Source of the DNA: a virus
Strand: one strand, 5' to 3'
Length of the DNA: 64,000 nt
Virus record (IMG/VR): IMGVR_UViG_3300008952_001422
Location: 1-64,000 of that record
Made by a program: the position numbers and the translations under genes. This document shows, in pieces, positions 7,535-15,256 of this stretch. Below the pieces are notes generated by a model that saw nothing but the letters and a program-made list of their open reading frames with translations, was not told the origin of the DNA and made no database searches. How positions within the stretch are numbered: position 1 is the stretch's first letter; the number at the start of each line of letters is the position of its first letter.

Positions 7535-7811
7535 TTACTTAGATTTGATAAGCAAGGAGAGAGCAGACTTAAGAAATCAATTACAAAAAGAAATACTAGA
7601 AGTTACATTTACGAAAGTAAATGGCGATAAACGAATAATGAATTGTACATTACTTGAGGGCGTTGCTCCTTCAAATAAAGATTTAAATAAAGATACACCA
7701 GAAAGAAAAGTTAATGAAGAAGTACTTAGTGTATGGGATATTGACGCAAAGGGGTGGCGAAGTTTTCGTGTCAAAAATGTTACAAGAGTAAGAACTCATT
7801 CTTGGGGATAG
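7497..7811 (+). CDS. Sm-like beta-barrel protein (WYL_2-type)
   Basis: 104 residues. Residues 34-60 (EVTFTKVNGDKRIMNCTLL) and 80-99 (VLSVWDIDAKGWRSFRV) match what I remember of the short phage SH3/Sm-like family often called WYL_2, in which the WxSFR strand is typical. The role is unknown; the fold suggests nucleic-acid or ligand binding. It has a good AGGAGATAAGAA ribosome-binding site and overlaps the MazG gene by 38 bases. Confidence 0.7.
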   Translation: MTIEDVIPNEDGDYLDLISKERADLRNQLQKEILEVTFTKVNGDKRIMNCTLLEGVAPSNKDLNKDTPERKVNEEVLSVWDIDAKGWRSFRVKNVTRVRTHSWG

Positions 7812-7815
7812 AATA

Positions 7816-8139
7816 ATGTTTAACGTTCATAATATTGATGGAGAGATAGTTAAGGAAGATGACAGATATATAGTTAAGGATAACACTTCACTTAAAAATC
7901 TTATTGTAAGTTCAACGACTTTATTTCCAAACAAGTCCACAAGTGGACATAAACATAAAGGTCAAGAAGAAGTTTATATATTTCTTACTGGAAATGGATA
8001 TATATACTTAAATGAAAAGAAAATGTCGGTTCAAGCAGGCGATACGGTTTTAATTGAAGATGGTGTATTTCATAGAGTAGAATCTGGTGCTAGTGGATTA
8101 TATTTTGTTTGCGTGTTTGACGGTAAAAGGTATGAATGA
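7816..8139 (+). CDS. Cupin-domain protein
   Basis: Small single-domain cupin (107 residues). Motif 1 is seen as SGHKHKGQEEVYIFLTGNGY (H-x-H-x4-E-x6-G) and motif 2 as AGDTVLIEDGVFHRVE (G-D-x-n-H). These residues bind a metal, commonly Fe, Zn or Mn. Sugar-phosphate isomerase or epimerase and small-molecule-binding roles are common for such proteins; the nearby UDP-glucose dehydrogenase makes a sugar-nucleotide role possible but unproven. Confidence 0.85.
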   Translation: MFNVHNIDGEIVKEDDRYIVKDNTSLKNLIVSSTTLFPNKSTSGHKHKGQEEVYIFLTGNGYIYLNEKKMSVQAGDTVLIEDGVFHRVESGASGLYFVCVFDGKRYE

Positions 8140-8375
8140 TTATAGATTGGTCACTAAAAACAATTAAAGAAGAAGTAGATAAGATAAGGTTCGCAGAAGG
8201 TGACAAATATATGGATGGTTTCACCACATGGGGATGTAAAAAAGATTTGTACGAAATTCTTTGGTATGTTGAGAAGGCATTAGATGAATGTGATACATAT
8301 TCAAATGAAGACGATTTTCTTGAAGAACACGAAAAAGAATTGATGTGGTCAATATTAAAGGGGGATAAAAAATGA
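8136..8375 (+). CDS. Hypothetical protein (79 aa)
   Basis: Short acidic helical protein without recognised motif. It starts and ends in ATGA overlaps with the cupin and sugar-nucleotide dehydrogenase genes, so it is translationally coupled to both. Confidence 0.65.
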   Translation: MIIDWSLKTIKEEVDKIRFAEGDKYMDGFTTWGCKKDLYEILWYVEKALDECDTYSNEDDFLEEHEKELMWSILKGDKK

Positions 8376-9130
8376 TATTAGTCATAGGTTGTGGATTTGT
8401 AGGTGAAACAGTAGCAAAGTCATTACAAGAAGCAGGTAATCCAGTTGTTCGTATTGACCCAAAGTATAATGATAATACGATTGATATGTATCTGGGTACT
8501 CCAGAATTAAGAGCAATAGTTTGTGTACCAACTCCAACCGTAGATGGGATTTGCGATGATAGTATAATTCGAGAAGTACTTGAAGAATTAGGTGATACGC
8601 CTGTTCTTCTCAAGTGTACAGTTCCACCTAATATGTTAGAAACATATCCAGAAAATGTAACTTATAATCCAGAATTCTTACGTGCTAAAACAGCCGAAGA
8701 AGATTTCAAAAAGCAAAAACATTTTATTCTTGGTGGTACACCAGAGAATTGTGAAATTTGGAAAATGCAGTTTTCTTATCTGAATAATCCTAAAATAAAA
8801 AGAATCTTATCTCCTGTAGAATTTATTGAAACAGATAGAACAACTGCAAGTATGGTCAAGTATGTTCATAATTGTTGGTTAGCAACCAAAGTCGCATTCT
8901 TCCACGAAGTGATGAATAACGTAGGCGACAAATATAATCATAAAGAAATGATTGATATTCTTTCTAAATTTGAAAATATTGGACCTTCTCATATGTCTGC
9001 ACCGAATGATGATGGTGGTCTCGGCTTCGGTGGACATTGTTTTCCTAAAGATGTAGAAGCATTCTTAAATTACTCAAAAAGTGAGATATTACAACAGGTT
9101 ATTGATACAAATAGCAAATTAAAAGATTAG
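8372..9130 (+). CDS. UDP-glucose/GDP-mannose dehydrogenase family protein
   Basis: NAD-dependent sugar-nucleotide 6-dehydrogenase. The Rossmann motif is GCGFVG (6-11), the CVPTP strand is at 51-55, the conserved lysine and asparagine are K163 and N167 in MVKYVHN, and the catalytic cysteine is C223 in GFGGHCFPKD. Such enzymes oxidise UDP-glucose or a relative to the uronic acid. At 252 residues it is much shorter than the usual 390 or so; the C-terminal UDP-binding domain is missing, as in several marine phage versions. It may modify a surface glycan or supply a sugar precursor. Confidence 0.85.
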   Translation: MILVIGCGFVGETVAKSLQEAGNPVVRIDPKYNDNTIDMYLGTPELRAIVCVPTPTVDGICDDSIIREVLEELGDTPVLLKCTVPPNMLETYPENVTYNPEFLRAKTAEEDFKKQKHFILGGTPENCEIWKMQFSYLNNPKIKRILSPVEFIETDRTTASMVKYVHNCWLATKVAFFHEVMNNVGDKYNHKEMIDILSKFENIGPSHMSAPNDDGGLGFGGHCFPKDVEAFLNYSKSEILQQVIDTNSKLKD

Positions 9131-9133
9131 TAC

Positions 9134-9162
9134 TTGACATTCGCCAAGAAACCGTGTATAAT
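9134..9162 (+). promoter_or_regulatory. Consensus sigma70 promoter
   Basis: TTGACA (9134-9139), 17-base spacer, TATAAT (9157-9162): a perfect consensus and the strongest promoter in the window by eye. It drives AcpS and the GreA-like gene. Confidence 0.9.
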
Positions 9163-9196
9163 ATTACACTGATTTAACATAACAAGAGAGGTATCT

Positions 9197-9577
9197 ATGA
9201 TATATGGAATTGGTGTCGATATAGTCGAAATTGAAAGATTCCGTAAAATCATTAATAGACGCAGTGATAAATTTGCAAAGAAAGTATTAACTGATATAGA
9301 GTATGATACTTATCTGAAGTCAAATAATAAAGAACAATATCTCTCCAAATGTTGGGCAGTTAAAGAGGCTTTTGTCAAGGCAATGGGAACTGGATTTACT
9401 GGTATATATAAAAAGACTGATATAGGTTATCGTTCACTAGACAACAGCAGACCTTTTATTGAACTATCGAATGATATTGCAAATAAAGTAGATAATCTCA
9501 ATATTAAAATAAATTTAAGTGTAAGTGATGAGGTAAGTAATGCTATTGCTTTTGTTATACTTGAGAGGTCATTATAA
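9197..9577 (+). CDS. acpS: Holo-[acyl-carrier-protein] synthase
   Basis: Transfers the 4'-phosphopantetheine arm of coenzyme A to a serine of acyl carrier protein. The family start GIGVDIVEIERF (residues 4-15, with the Mg-binding aspartate) and the second motif AVKEAFVKAMGTG (with the Mg-binding glutamate) are present, and 126 residues is the usual AcpS length. A clear AGAGAGG ribosome-binding site precedes ATG 9197. Its likely substrate is the phage's own ACP encoded at 47400. Why a phage needs both is open; an Fe-S or lipid role is discussed in the findings. Confidence 0.93.
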   Translation: MIYGIGVDIVEIERFRKIINRRSDKFAKKVLTDIEYDTYLKSNNKEQYLSKCWAVKEAFVKAMGTGFTGIYKKTDIGYRSLDNSRPFIELSNDIANKVDNLNIKINLSVSDEVSNAIAFVILERSL

Positions 9578-9602
9578 TTAATTATTAACAAAGAGGAAAT
9601 AT

Positions 9603-10151
9603 ATGAAAACAATGCTAACACACTTTAATATTGACAATTCTGATAAATATGCTAATACATTGAGAGGAGACACCGACATGGAAAATGGTAATTTTATGAC
9701 GAGTAAAACTCGTGATAGAATACTCGCCGAAATCCAGACTCTTGAAGATAGTAAACCTGAAATATCAACAAGAATTGGTGATGCAAGATTGCAAGGCGGG
9801 TTAGAAGAAAATGAAGAATTGTTAATGGCATTGGATGATTTGCAACGCATTGACATGGAACTCAGCCGTTATAATGAAATGCTCCAAGATGCTCAAATCA
9901 TACAACCCTTATCCCCAGGCAAAAAGAAGAAAGCCGTAATTGGAACAACAGTAACAATTATGAATATAAAAACAAAAGCCGAATTTACTTACACTATCCT
10001 AGGTGTACACGATTCTGACCCAAATAATGGAATTATTAGTTTCAAATCCCCAATGGGCCAAGAACTTTTATCACGTGAAGTTGGTGATGAAATAGAAGTA
10101 AATGATTCCTACTACGAAATCACTAAAATTGTTGTAAAAAAACTACAATAG
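9603..10151 (+). CDS. GreA/GreB-like transcription elongation factor
   Basis: The N-terminal coiled coil with ARLQGGLEENEELLMA corresponds to the GreA tip motif (A-R-x-x-G-D-L-x-E-N), and the C-terminal domain ends with SPMGQELLSREVGDEIEV, the GreA FKBP-like signature. GreA rescues backtracked RNA polymerase by stimulating transcript cleavage. The tip lacks the first of the two acidic residues (GG instead of GD), so cleavage activity may be altered. Two starts are possible: ATG 9603 with AGAGGAAA, or ATG 9678 with GAGAGGAG; the second gives the normal GreA length of about 157. Confidence 0.85.
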   Translation: MKTMLTHFNIDNSDKYANTLRGDTDMENGNFMTSKTRDRILAEIQTLEDSKPEISTRIGDARLQGGLEENEELLMALDDLQRIDMELSRYNEMLQDAQIIQPLSPGKKKKAVIGTTVTIMNIKTKAEFTYTILGVHDSDPNNGIISFKSPMGQELLSREVGDEIEVNDSYYEITKIVVKKLQ

Positions 10152-10176
10152 TTGCAAAAATACAACAGTCATAAAC

Positions 10177-10204
10177 TTGACAAAATTATCATTTATGCTA
10201 TAAT
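10177..10204 (+). promoter_or_regulatory. Sigma70-type promoter
   Basis: TTGACA (10177-10182), 16-base spacer, TATAAT (10199-10204), in the recurrent TTATGCTATAATGGT context. Confidence 0.85.
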
Positions 10205-10235
10205 GGTTATAGAATTGTTATAAATGAGAGTAATT

Positions 10236-10802
10236 ATGAAAATAGTCTTTTGGACCGTGATGATTATCGCTGGATTAACTGCATATGCAGATAGCCTGGA
10301 CACGACAACATCTGGTGTTGTTGCAACACCAGTAGCAGTATATGTAGAAATTGATGTTGATGAACAACACTGTCTAGCACAGAATATCTATTTTGAAGCA
10401 GGAAATCAAAGCCTCGACGGAATGGCCGCAGTTGCGGATGTCACTCTAAATCGTGTTAAAAGTAGCCGTTATCCAGATACTATTTGTGAAGTTGTAAAGC
10501 AGGGATTGAAACATTCTAATGGTGCAATGAAACGAAACATGTGCCAGTTTAGTTGGTATTGTGATGGTAAAAGTGATTATATTAGTAGAAAGATAGTACT
10601 AACCAAGGAATGGTGGAATTCTTATAAGATAGCAGAAGATATATTACAAGAGTTTTATGGTATGAAAGAGAACAAGTGGATAGGTATTACATCTGAAAGT
10701 ACTCACTACCATGCAAACTATGTTGTGCCAGATTGGATTGATGATGCTGGTATGAGTAGAACAAAGCAAATTGGTAAACACATATTTTATAAGTTTTGGT
10801 AA
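10236..10802 (+). CDS. SleB-family cell-wall hydrolase (candidate endolysin)
   Basis: An N-terminal signal-like helix (IVFWTVMIIAGLTAYA) is followed by the Hydrolase_2/SleB domain: CLAQNIYFEAGNQSLDGM with the catalytic-type glutamate, VADVTLNRVKSSRYPDTIC, CQFSWYCDGKSD and a closing THYHANYVVPDW segment. Such enzymes cleave peptidoglycan glycan strands. The signal helix suggests export by the host Sec route or a signal-arrest release mechanism. ATG 10236 (MKIVFW) follows a GAGAGT sequence; the earlier ATG 10224 is also possible. It is under a sigma70 promoter and far from the holin and spanin candidates. Confidence 0.85.
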   Translation: MKIVFWTVMIIAGLTAYADSLDTTTSGVVATPVAVYVEIDVDEQHCLAQNIYFEAGNQSLDGMAAVADVTLNRVKSSRYPDTICEVVKQGLKHSNGAMKRNMCQFSWYCDGKSDYISRKIVLTKEWWNSYKIAEDILQEFYGMKENKWIGITSESTHYHANYVVPDWIDDAGMSRTKQIGKHIFYKFW

Positions 10803-10803
10803 A

Positions 10804-11334
10804 ATGACAACACATGCAACAATAGATATAGAAACATTAGGAACTAGTCCAGATACAGTAGTATTAACTATTGGCGGAATTAAGTTCGACCCGATGGAAG
10901 ATGATGGTTTGCATAGTCAATTTTATTATAGATTGGATGCTGATGAACAAATAGAAATGGGTCGTACAGTTGATGAAAAGACACTTGAATGGTGGGAAAA
11001 GCAACCTGAAGAAATTAGAAAAGAAGCATTAGAAACCACAGGTAGAGTTTCGACAGAACAATCACTAAAGGCACTAAATAAGTGGCTGGTTGGTGTAGAT
11101 AAAATCTGGTGTCAAGGTCCAGTATTTGATATTGGCATATTACAGAATTTATATAAACAGATAGGACTACATCACAATTGGCCATTTTATATTATTAGAG
11201 ATAGCAGAACATTGTTTAGTTTAATGGATAAAGACCCACGAAAAGAAATCGACTTTGCGGCACACAATGCCTTAGCAGATGCTATTGTGCAAAGTTTATG
11301 TATTCAGAAAGTTTATAAGAAACTTGATATATAA
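10804..11334 (+). CDS. DnaQ-like 3'-5' exonuclease (DexA/RNase T type)
   Basis: The DEDD exonuclease motifs are visible: ATIDIETLG near the N-terminus (D-x-E), WCQGPVFDIGILQNLY in the middle (D) and AAHNALADAIVQS near the end (H-N-A-x-x-D). The acidic residues bind two metal ions for 3'-5' hydrolysis. Length and the DEKTLEWWEKQPEEIR segment fit the T4 DexA / exonuclease VIII-like group. I chose ATG 10804 because an upstream in-frame ATG at 10771 lies inside the hydrolase gene; the start is two bases after that stop. Confidence 0.85.
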   Translation: MTTHATIDIETLGTSPDTVVLTIGGIKFDPMEDDGLHSQFYYRLDADEQIEMGRTVDEKTLEWWEKQPEEIRKEALETTGRVSTEQSLKALNKWLVGVDKIWCQGPVFDIGILQNLYKQIGLHHNWPFYIIRDSRTLFSLMDKDPRKEIDFAAHNALADAIVQSLCIQKVYKKLDI

Positions 11335-11356
11335 AATTTATAAAAGGAGTTAAATT

Positions 11357-11566
11357 ATGGCTGACATATATAGTGTAAAAAACGTAAACACAAATAAAAT
11401 TATTGAAACTGGGTTTGACAAGAAAGCAGATGCTAAAGTCAAACGTAATGAACTCTGTAAAGATTCCCATGAGAAATGGAAAAACAAAGTTGAATCGGGC
11501 GAGGATTTGCCAAAGCCATTTCCTTATATTGTTACAAAAGGAACGGAGCATCCAAGGATGAAATAA
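11357..11566 (+). CDS. Hypothetical protein (69 aa)
   Basis: Small basic protein with AAAAGGAGT before the start. The pattern [32 protein letters not shown] looks like a small strand-turn-helix fold seen in T4-like phages, but I cannot name it. One base separates its stop from the GMP reductase start. Confidence 0.7.
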   Translation: MADIYSVKNVNTNKIIETGFDKKADAKVKRNELCKDSHEKWKNKVESGEDLPKPFPYIVTKGTEHPRMK

Positions 11567-11567
11567 T

Positions 11568-12713
11568 ATGAGAATTGAAGACGAGATAAAATTAGATTAC
11601 AACAATGTACTGATTAGACCAAAAAGAAGTACATTAGGTTCACGTAAAGAAGTAGACCTTGAACGTGGCTTTACTTTCCGAAATTATAATGGAGACACAT
11701 TAGACGATTATCGACATTATCGAGGTGTTCCGATTATGGCAAGTAATATGGATGGTGTAGGAACTGTTGAAATGGCAGACACACTTGCACAACAAGGAAT
11801 GTTTACCTGTCTAGTCAAGACATTAGCAGTAAGTGAACTAATCGAATATTTTAATAAAGATGAAATTACATCACCACCTGATGGTGATGTCAGAAAAGAA
11901 CACGTAGCAATGAGTATTGGTATAACTGATACGGATGCGGCAAAGTTTAAAGGAGTATATCATCAAGTAGGTGACAACTTAAAATATGTTTGTATTGATG
12001 TAGCAAATGGATATAGTGAACGATTTAGTAACTTCGTTAGAAAGTTTAGAAAACAATATCCTAATGTAGTAATCATTGCAGGCAATGTAGTCACTGGTGA
12101 AATGACAGAAGAATTAATTCTAAATGGTGCAGATATCATTAAAGTCGGTATTGGACCAGGTAGTGTTTGTACAACACGTATTCAAACTGGTGTTGGTTAT
12201 CCTGAACTAAGTGCAGTTATTGAATGTGCCGATGCGGCTCATGGACTAGGTGGACATATTATTGCTGACGGTGGTTGCACTTGTCCTGGCGATGTGGCTA
12301 AAGCATTTGCTGGCGGAGCCGATTTCGTTATGCTAGGTGGAATGTTAGCAGGACATGACGAAGGTGGTGGAGAAGTGATTACTAAAACATACGAAACGAA
12401 TGAAATGTTAGTTGATAGTAAAGGTTGGAAAGAACCAGTGTATGAACAAAAACAATTTGTAAAATTTTACGGTATGAGTTCAGATGCGGCAAATGTAAAA
12501 CACTTTGGCGGACTTAAAGATTATCGTGCAAGTGAAGGTCGTGAAGTATTAATTCCATATCGTGGTGAAGTATCAAATACAATTCAAGAGATATTGGGTG
12601 GTATTAGAAGTTCCTGCACTTATGCTGGTGCCCAACGACTTAAACATTTAATGAGGTGTGCGACATTCATTCGTTGTTATGATACACACAATAGGGTATA
12701 TGAAAACAATTAA
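11568..12713 (+). CDS. guaC: GMP reductase
   Basis: Converts GMP to IMP with NADPH, releasing ammonia. The sequence follows bacterial GuaC almost segment by segment: [14 protein letters not shown] (9-22), the [13 protein letters not shown] loop with catalytic C201, [32 protein letters not shown] and FYGMSSDAA. No CBS domains are present, which separates it from IMP dehydrogenase. At 381 residues it is longer than the usual 347, with an insert near 41-52 and one near 280-295. With the phosphoribosyltransferase at 20334 it would let the phage rebalance purine nucleotides from degraded host nucleic acid. Confidence 0.95.
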   Translation: MRIEDEIKLDYNNVLIRPKRSTLGSRKEVDLERGFTFRNYNGDTLDDYRHYRGVPIMASNMDGVGTVEMADTLAQQGMFTCLVKTLAVSELIEYFNKDEITSPPDGDVRKEHVAMSIGITDTDAAKFKGVYHQVGDNLKYVCIDVANGYSERFSNFVRKFRKQYPNVVIIAGNVVTGEMTEELILNGADIIKVGIGPGSVCTTRIQTGVGYPELSAVIECADAAHGLGGHIIADGGCTCPGDVAKAFAGGADFVMLGGMLAGHDEGGGEVITKTYETNEMLVDSKGWKEPVYEQKQFVKFYGMSSDAANVKHFGGLKDYRASEGREVLIPYRGEVSNTIQEILGGIRSSCTYAGAQRLKHLMRCATFIRCYDTHNRVYENN

Positions 12714-12957
12714 AAATCTAACTGACCCATCTATTAGTATCATTAACTCCTCGTTCACAAAGGGAGTTGCACTACCATATAGTGTTACAATGATACTTAA
12801 TGATACTGATAATCACAAGGCATTTAGAAAAATGATGAGTGAAAAATTTAATCAAAAAGATATCAGTATTCGTATAAGTAAATATATAAACGATGCATCT
12901 ATTCATTTCAGAAACGAAGATGATGTTGCTGAATTTTTATTAATAGCAGGAGAGTAA
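12700..12957 (+). CDS. Hypothetical protein (85 aa)
   Basis: Unrecognised. Starts at ATG 12700, overlapping the guaC end by 14 bases, with AGGGT as a weak ribosome-binding site; an earlier in-frame ATG at 12658 lies deep in guaC. The product has a strand-helix-strand look ([14 protein letters not shown] ... [12 protein letters not shown]). Its stop is directly followed by the cytidylyltransferase ATG. Confidence 0.6.
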   Translation: MKTIKNLTDPSISIINSSFTKGVALPYSVTMILNDTDNHKAFRKMMSEKFNQKDISIRISKYINDASIHFRNEDDVAEFLLIAGE

Positions 12958-13380
12958 ATGAAGATTGGATTTACAGCCTCTGCATTTGATTTATTACATG
13001 CTGGACATGTATTAATGTTGGAAGAGGCAAAAGCACAGTGTGACCATCTTATTGTTGGATTACAAACAGACCCGTCCCAGGATAGAAAGTCTAAGTCAAA
13101 ACCAGCACAATCTGTTGTAGAACGATATTTACAATTACGTGCATGTAAATTTGTTGACGAGATTATTCCTTATAACAGTGAACAAGATTTAGAAGATTTA
13201 CTAGCAGGAATGCATATTGATGTTCGTATTCTTGGTGTTGAATACAGAGATAAAGGATTTACAGGTAGTGATATTTGTAAGAATAGGGGTATTGAAATAT
13301 ACTTTAATGAAAGAGACCATCGATTCAGTTCATCTGGATTAAGAAAACATATTTTTGATTCCTTCAAAAAGAAAAAATAA
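12958..13380 (+). CDS. Glycerol-3-phosphate cytidylyltransferase-like protein
   Basis: Nucleotidyltransferase of the HxGH class: FTASAFDLLHAGHVLMLEEAK carries the CTP-binding HAGH (residues 15-18), KPAQSVVERYLQLRACKFVDE matches the RTEG-E-R-x-L region of TagD-like enzymes, and RFSSSGLRK is the ISSTxLR-type signature. Family members transfer CMP to glycerol-3-phosphate or similar alcohol phosphates. Length 140 is close to TagD (about 130). The role may be lipid or glycan precursor synthesis; the substrate is not determined by the sequence. Confidence 0.85.
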   Translation: MKIGFTASAFDLLHAGHVLMLEEAKAQCDHLIVGLQTDPSQDRKSKSKPAQSVVERYLQLRACKFVDEIIPYNSEQDLEDLLAGMHIDVRILGVEYRDKGFTGSDICKNRGIEIYFNERDHRFSSSGLRKHIFDSFKKKK

Positions 13381-13404
13381 TACACAGATAGTAATAAATA
13401 AGAG

Positions 13405-13432
13405 GGAAGTCTATTGACTTCCTTTAGTTTTT
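13405..13432 (+). terminator. Rho-independent terminator overlapping a promoter
   Basis: GGAAGTC (13405-13411), loop TATT, GACTTCC (13416-13422), then TTTAGTTTTT. It ends the guaC operon. The right arm contains most of the -35 box of the next promoter. Confidence 0.8.
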
Positions 13433-13442
13433 ATGGTACAAT
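13414..13442 (+). promoter_or_regulatory. Sigma70-type promoter inside a terminator
   Basis: TTGACT (13414-13419), 17-base spacer, TACAAT (13437-13442). The expected transcription start coincides with the ATG at 13449, so the mRNA would be leaderless. Confidence 0.75.
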
Positions 13443-13448
13443 GAAAAT

Positions 13449-14192
13449 ATGAATAAAGTAAAAGTAACAGACGTAACACACTACACCGACCGGCTATTTA
13501 AATTCAGAACAACAAGACCCAAGACCTTTAGATTTAGAGCAGGTGAATTTGTTTTGATTGGATTAGACCATTGGTCAGAAAAACTACAAAGAAATAAGCC
13601 AATAATGAGAGCATATAGTATGAGTAGTGGACCATATGATGATGAATTAGAATTCTATAGTATCAAAGTACCCGACGGACCATTAACAAGCAAACTACAA
13701 CACATTAAGATTGGTGATGAATTAATTCTTGGTCCAAAGTCAACAGGCACATTAGTAACGAGTAGTATAACACTTGGTGGTAATTTGTGGCTTATGGGAA
13801 CAGGAACAGGCATTGCTCCGTTTATGAGTTTACTTCGTGACCCAGAGATATATGAGCAATTTGATAACATTTATCTTACTTGGACAACAAGAACACATGA
13901 AGAACAGAATGCTTATGCACCTATACTTGAAACCGGTGTACACGAATGTACATACATTCCAACATTTACACAAGATGAACCATTAGATTCTGAATACAAA
14001 GGAAGAATAACAAATTTAATCAAAGACGGCACTCTCTTTAGTGAAGCAACACCAGAAAATGACAAGGTTATGTTATGTGGTAGCATGGAATTCAATCTAG
14101 AGATGAAAGAGTATCTTGAAGAACGTGGGTGGGAAGAAGGTAGTAAACAATCGATTGGTACTTTTGTTTTAGAAAAGGCGTTTGTCAGGTAA
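13449..14192 (+). CDS. fpr: Ferredoxin-NADP+ reductase
   Basis: Flavoprotein that passes electrons between NADPH and ferredoxin or flavodoxin. The FAD-binding motif RAYSMSSGP is near residue 56, the NADP-binding GTGTGIAPFMSLLRDP near 118, the MLCGSMEFNLEMKEYLEERGW segment near 210, and the C-terminal VLEKAFVR is typical of bacterial Fpr (subclass with shortened aromatic tail). Length 247 is normal. It has no leader or ribosome-binding site: the ATG is about seven bases after the -10 box. It may feed electrons to ferredoxin-dependent steps such as the radical SAM or Fe-S enzymes here. Confidence 0.92.
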   Translation: MNKVKVTDVTHYTDRLFKFRTTRPKTFRFRAGEFVLIGLDHWSEKLQRNKPIMRAYSMSSGPYDDELEFYSIKVPDGPLTSKLQHIKIGDELILGPKSTGTLVTSSITLGGNLWLMGTGTGIAPFMSLLRDPEIYEQFDNIYLTWTTRTHEEQNAYAPILETGVHECTYIPTFTQDEPLDSEYKGRITNLIKDGTLFSEATPENDKVMLCGSMEFNLEMKEYLEERGWEEGSKQSIGTFVLEKAFVR

Positions 14193-14206
14193 AAAATCTA
14201 TTTTAT

Positions 14207-14214
14207 GATAAATA
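14207..14214 (+). promoter_or_regulatory. Late promoter (GATAAATA)
   Basis: GATAAATATC, 52 bases upstream of the glutaredoxin start; the leader ends with AGGGAGAGG. Confidence 0.6.
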
Positions 14215-14265
14215 TCTTTTATATAAAAACACATCACATTCTACTAACTCACTAGGGAGAGGCCA

Positions 14266-14508
14266 ATGAAAGCAAAATTATACACCAAAGACAACTGCAC
14301 ATTCTGTGTACAAGCAAAAACATTAATGAACATCCGAGGTATTGAATTCGAAGAACGTAACATGCAAACTCATCCTGAAATTCGTACAGAACTTATGCAA
14401 GAGTGTGAGAAGATGGGTGTAGTTCCTAGAACTGTTCCACAGATTTGGATTGATGATGCTTATATTGGTGGCTTTCAGGAGTTGAAGAACAAATTAGATG
14501 CCATCTAA
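14266..14508 (+). CDS. Glutaredoxin
   Basis: Small thiol oxidoreductase. The active site is C11-T-F-C14 after KLYTKDN, the cis-proline is in RTVPQIWID (TVP), and IGGFQEL is the GG motif that positions glutathione. Length 80 fits class I glutaredoxins and T4 NrdC-like proteins, which reduce ribonucleotide reductase. No reductase gene is in this window. It has AGGGAGAGG before ATG and a late box upstream. Confidence 0.93.
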   Translation: MKAKLYTKDNCTFCVQAKTLMNIRGIEFEERNMQTHPEIRTELMQECEKMGVVPRTVPQIWIDDAYIGGFQELKNKLDAI

Positions 14509-14542
14509 GAGGTATACGTTTCTATTTGTCTAATACGAACAA

Positions 14543-15211
14543 ATGGCTAACAAAATATTACAAATTATAAAAGTTGACGCCTCATTAGTGGATGAAATCA
14601 AACCATCATTTAATGATTTGCCAGAAACAGACCATGTGGATGGGAATTATAGACTTAGAAAATACTTAAAAGTTAAAATGAAAAAAGACCATCCATCTTC
14701 TGAAACTTGGCCGTTGAATAATTATATAATTGAACCCCTAGACAATACTACTTTTACGCAAAGTAAAAAGTATAATACACATCAAGGCGGAATAGTTCGT
14801 AAATTTGAACCTGTTGATACTAAAGTTATTGAGTCCAATGCAATGTATGAATTGCTACGTGCCTTTTATGATGCCTGTGAATTAGATAATGATGTCGTAG
14901 TAGACATTCATCAAATGAGAGTTTTATGTCAAGGCGGAGCAACTCAAATGTCTCCAGAGGGATGGCATCAAGATGGTTTTAATTGTGTCACAATTATAGG
15001 AATTGACCGTTGTAATATTATAGGTGGTGAATTAATGACATCTGATAGTAAAACAAATCCGCCATTTATGACTGCACCGTTAGATTCTGGCACAATGTTA
15101 ATTATTGATGATGACTATTTGTGGCATAATGCTAGGTCAATTCAACCCTTGGATGATACCAAACCTGCATATTTTGATTCATTAATTTTTCTAGCAAAGA
15201 AAACAGTATAA
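14543..15211 (+). CDS. 2OG-Fe(II) dioxygenase family protein
   Basis: 222 residues resembling the bacterial 2OG-Fe dioxygenase family (PF10014 type) that hydroxylates free amino acids or similar small molecules. The iron-binding set is visible as H142-x-D144 in PEGWHQDG and H195 in DYLWHNARSI; the preceding VVVDIHQMRVLC strand also fits. The substrate is unknown. Start ATG 14543 has no strong ribosome-binding site. The region after its stop forms the left arm of a regulatory hairpin. Confidence 0.82.
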   Translation: MANKILQIIKVDASLVDEIKPSFNDLPETDHVDGNYRLRKYLKVKMKKDHPSSETWPLNNYIIEPLDNTTFTQSKKYNTHQGGIVRKFEPVDTKVIESNAMYELLRAFYDACELDNDVVVDIHQMRVLCQGGATQMSPEGWHQDGFNCVTIIGIDRCNIIGGELMTSDSKTNPPFMTAPLDSGTMLIIDDDYLWHNARSIQPLDDTKPAYFDSLIFLAKKTV

Positions 15212-15215
15212 AGAC

Positions 15216-15254
15216 GTTACTCCCAGATAAATACTATTGATAGAAAGGAGTAAC
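15216..15254 (+). promoter_or_regulatory. Hairpin hiding a ribosome-binding site, with late promoter in its loop
   Basis: GTTACTCC (15216-15223) and GGAGTAAC (15247-15254) are perfect 8-base complements. The right arm is the GGAG ribosome-binding site of the gene at 15257. The 23-base loop contains the late box GATAAATACTATT. Transcripts coming from upstream would fold and hide the site; late transcripts start inside the loop and lack the left arm. T4 genes such as e and soc are known to use this arrangement. Confidence 0.7.
15226..15233 (+). promoter_or_regulatory. Late promoter (GATAAATACTATT)
   Basis: Best late box in the window: the sequence GATAAATACTATT matches the extended T4 late consensus at all but the first base. 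Expected start near 15239. Confidence 0.85.
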
Positions 15255-15256
15255 TT

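Noticed and set aside
10771-10803. Upstream extension of the exonuclease gene
   Set aside because: The added residues are only the end of the hydrolase gene in another frame; ATG 10804 gives the normal start before the DxE motif.
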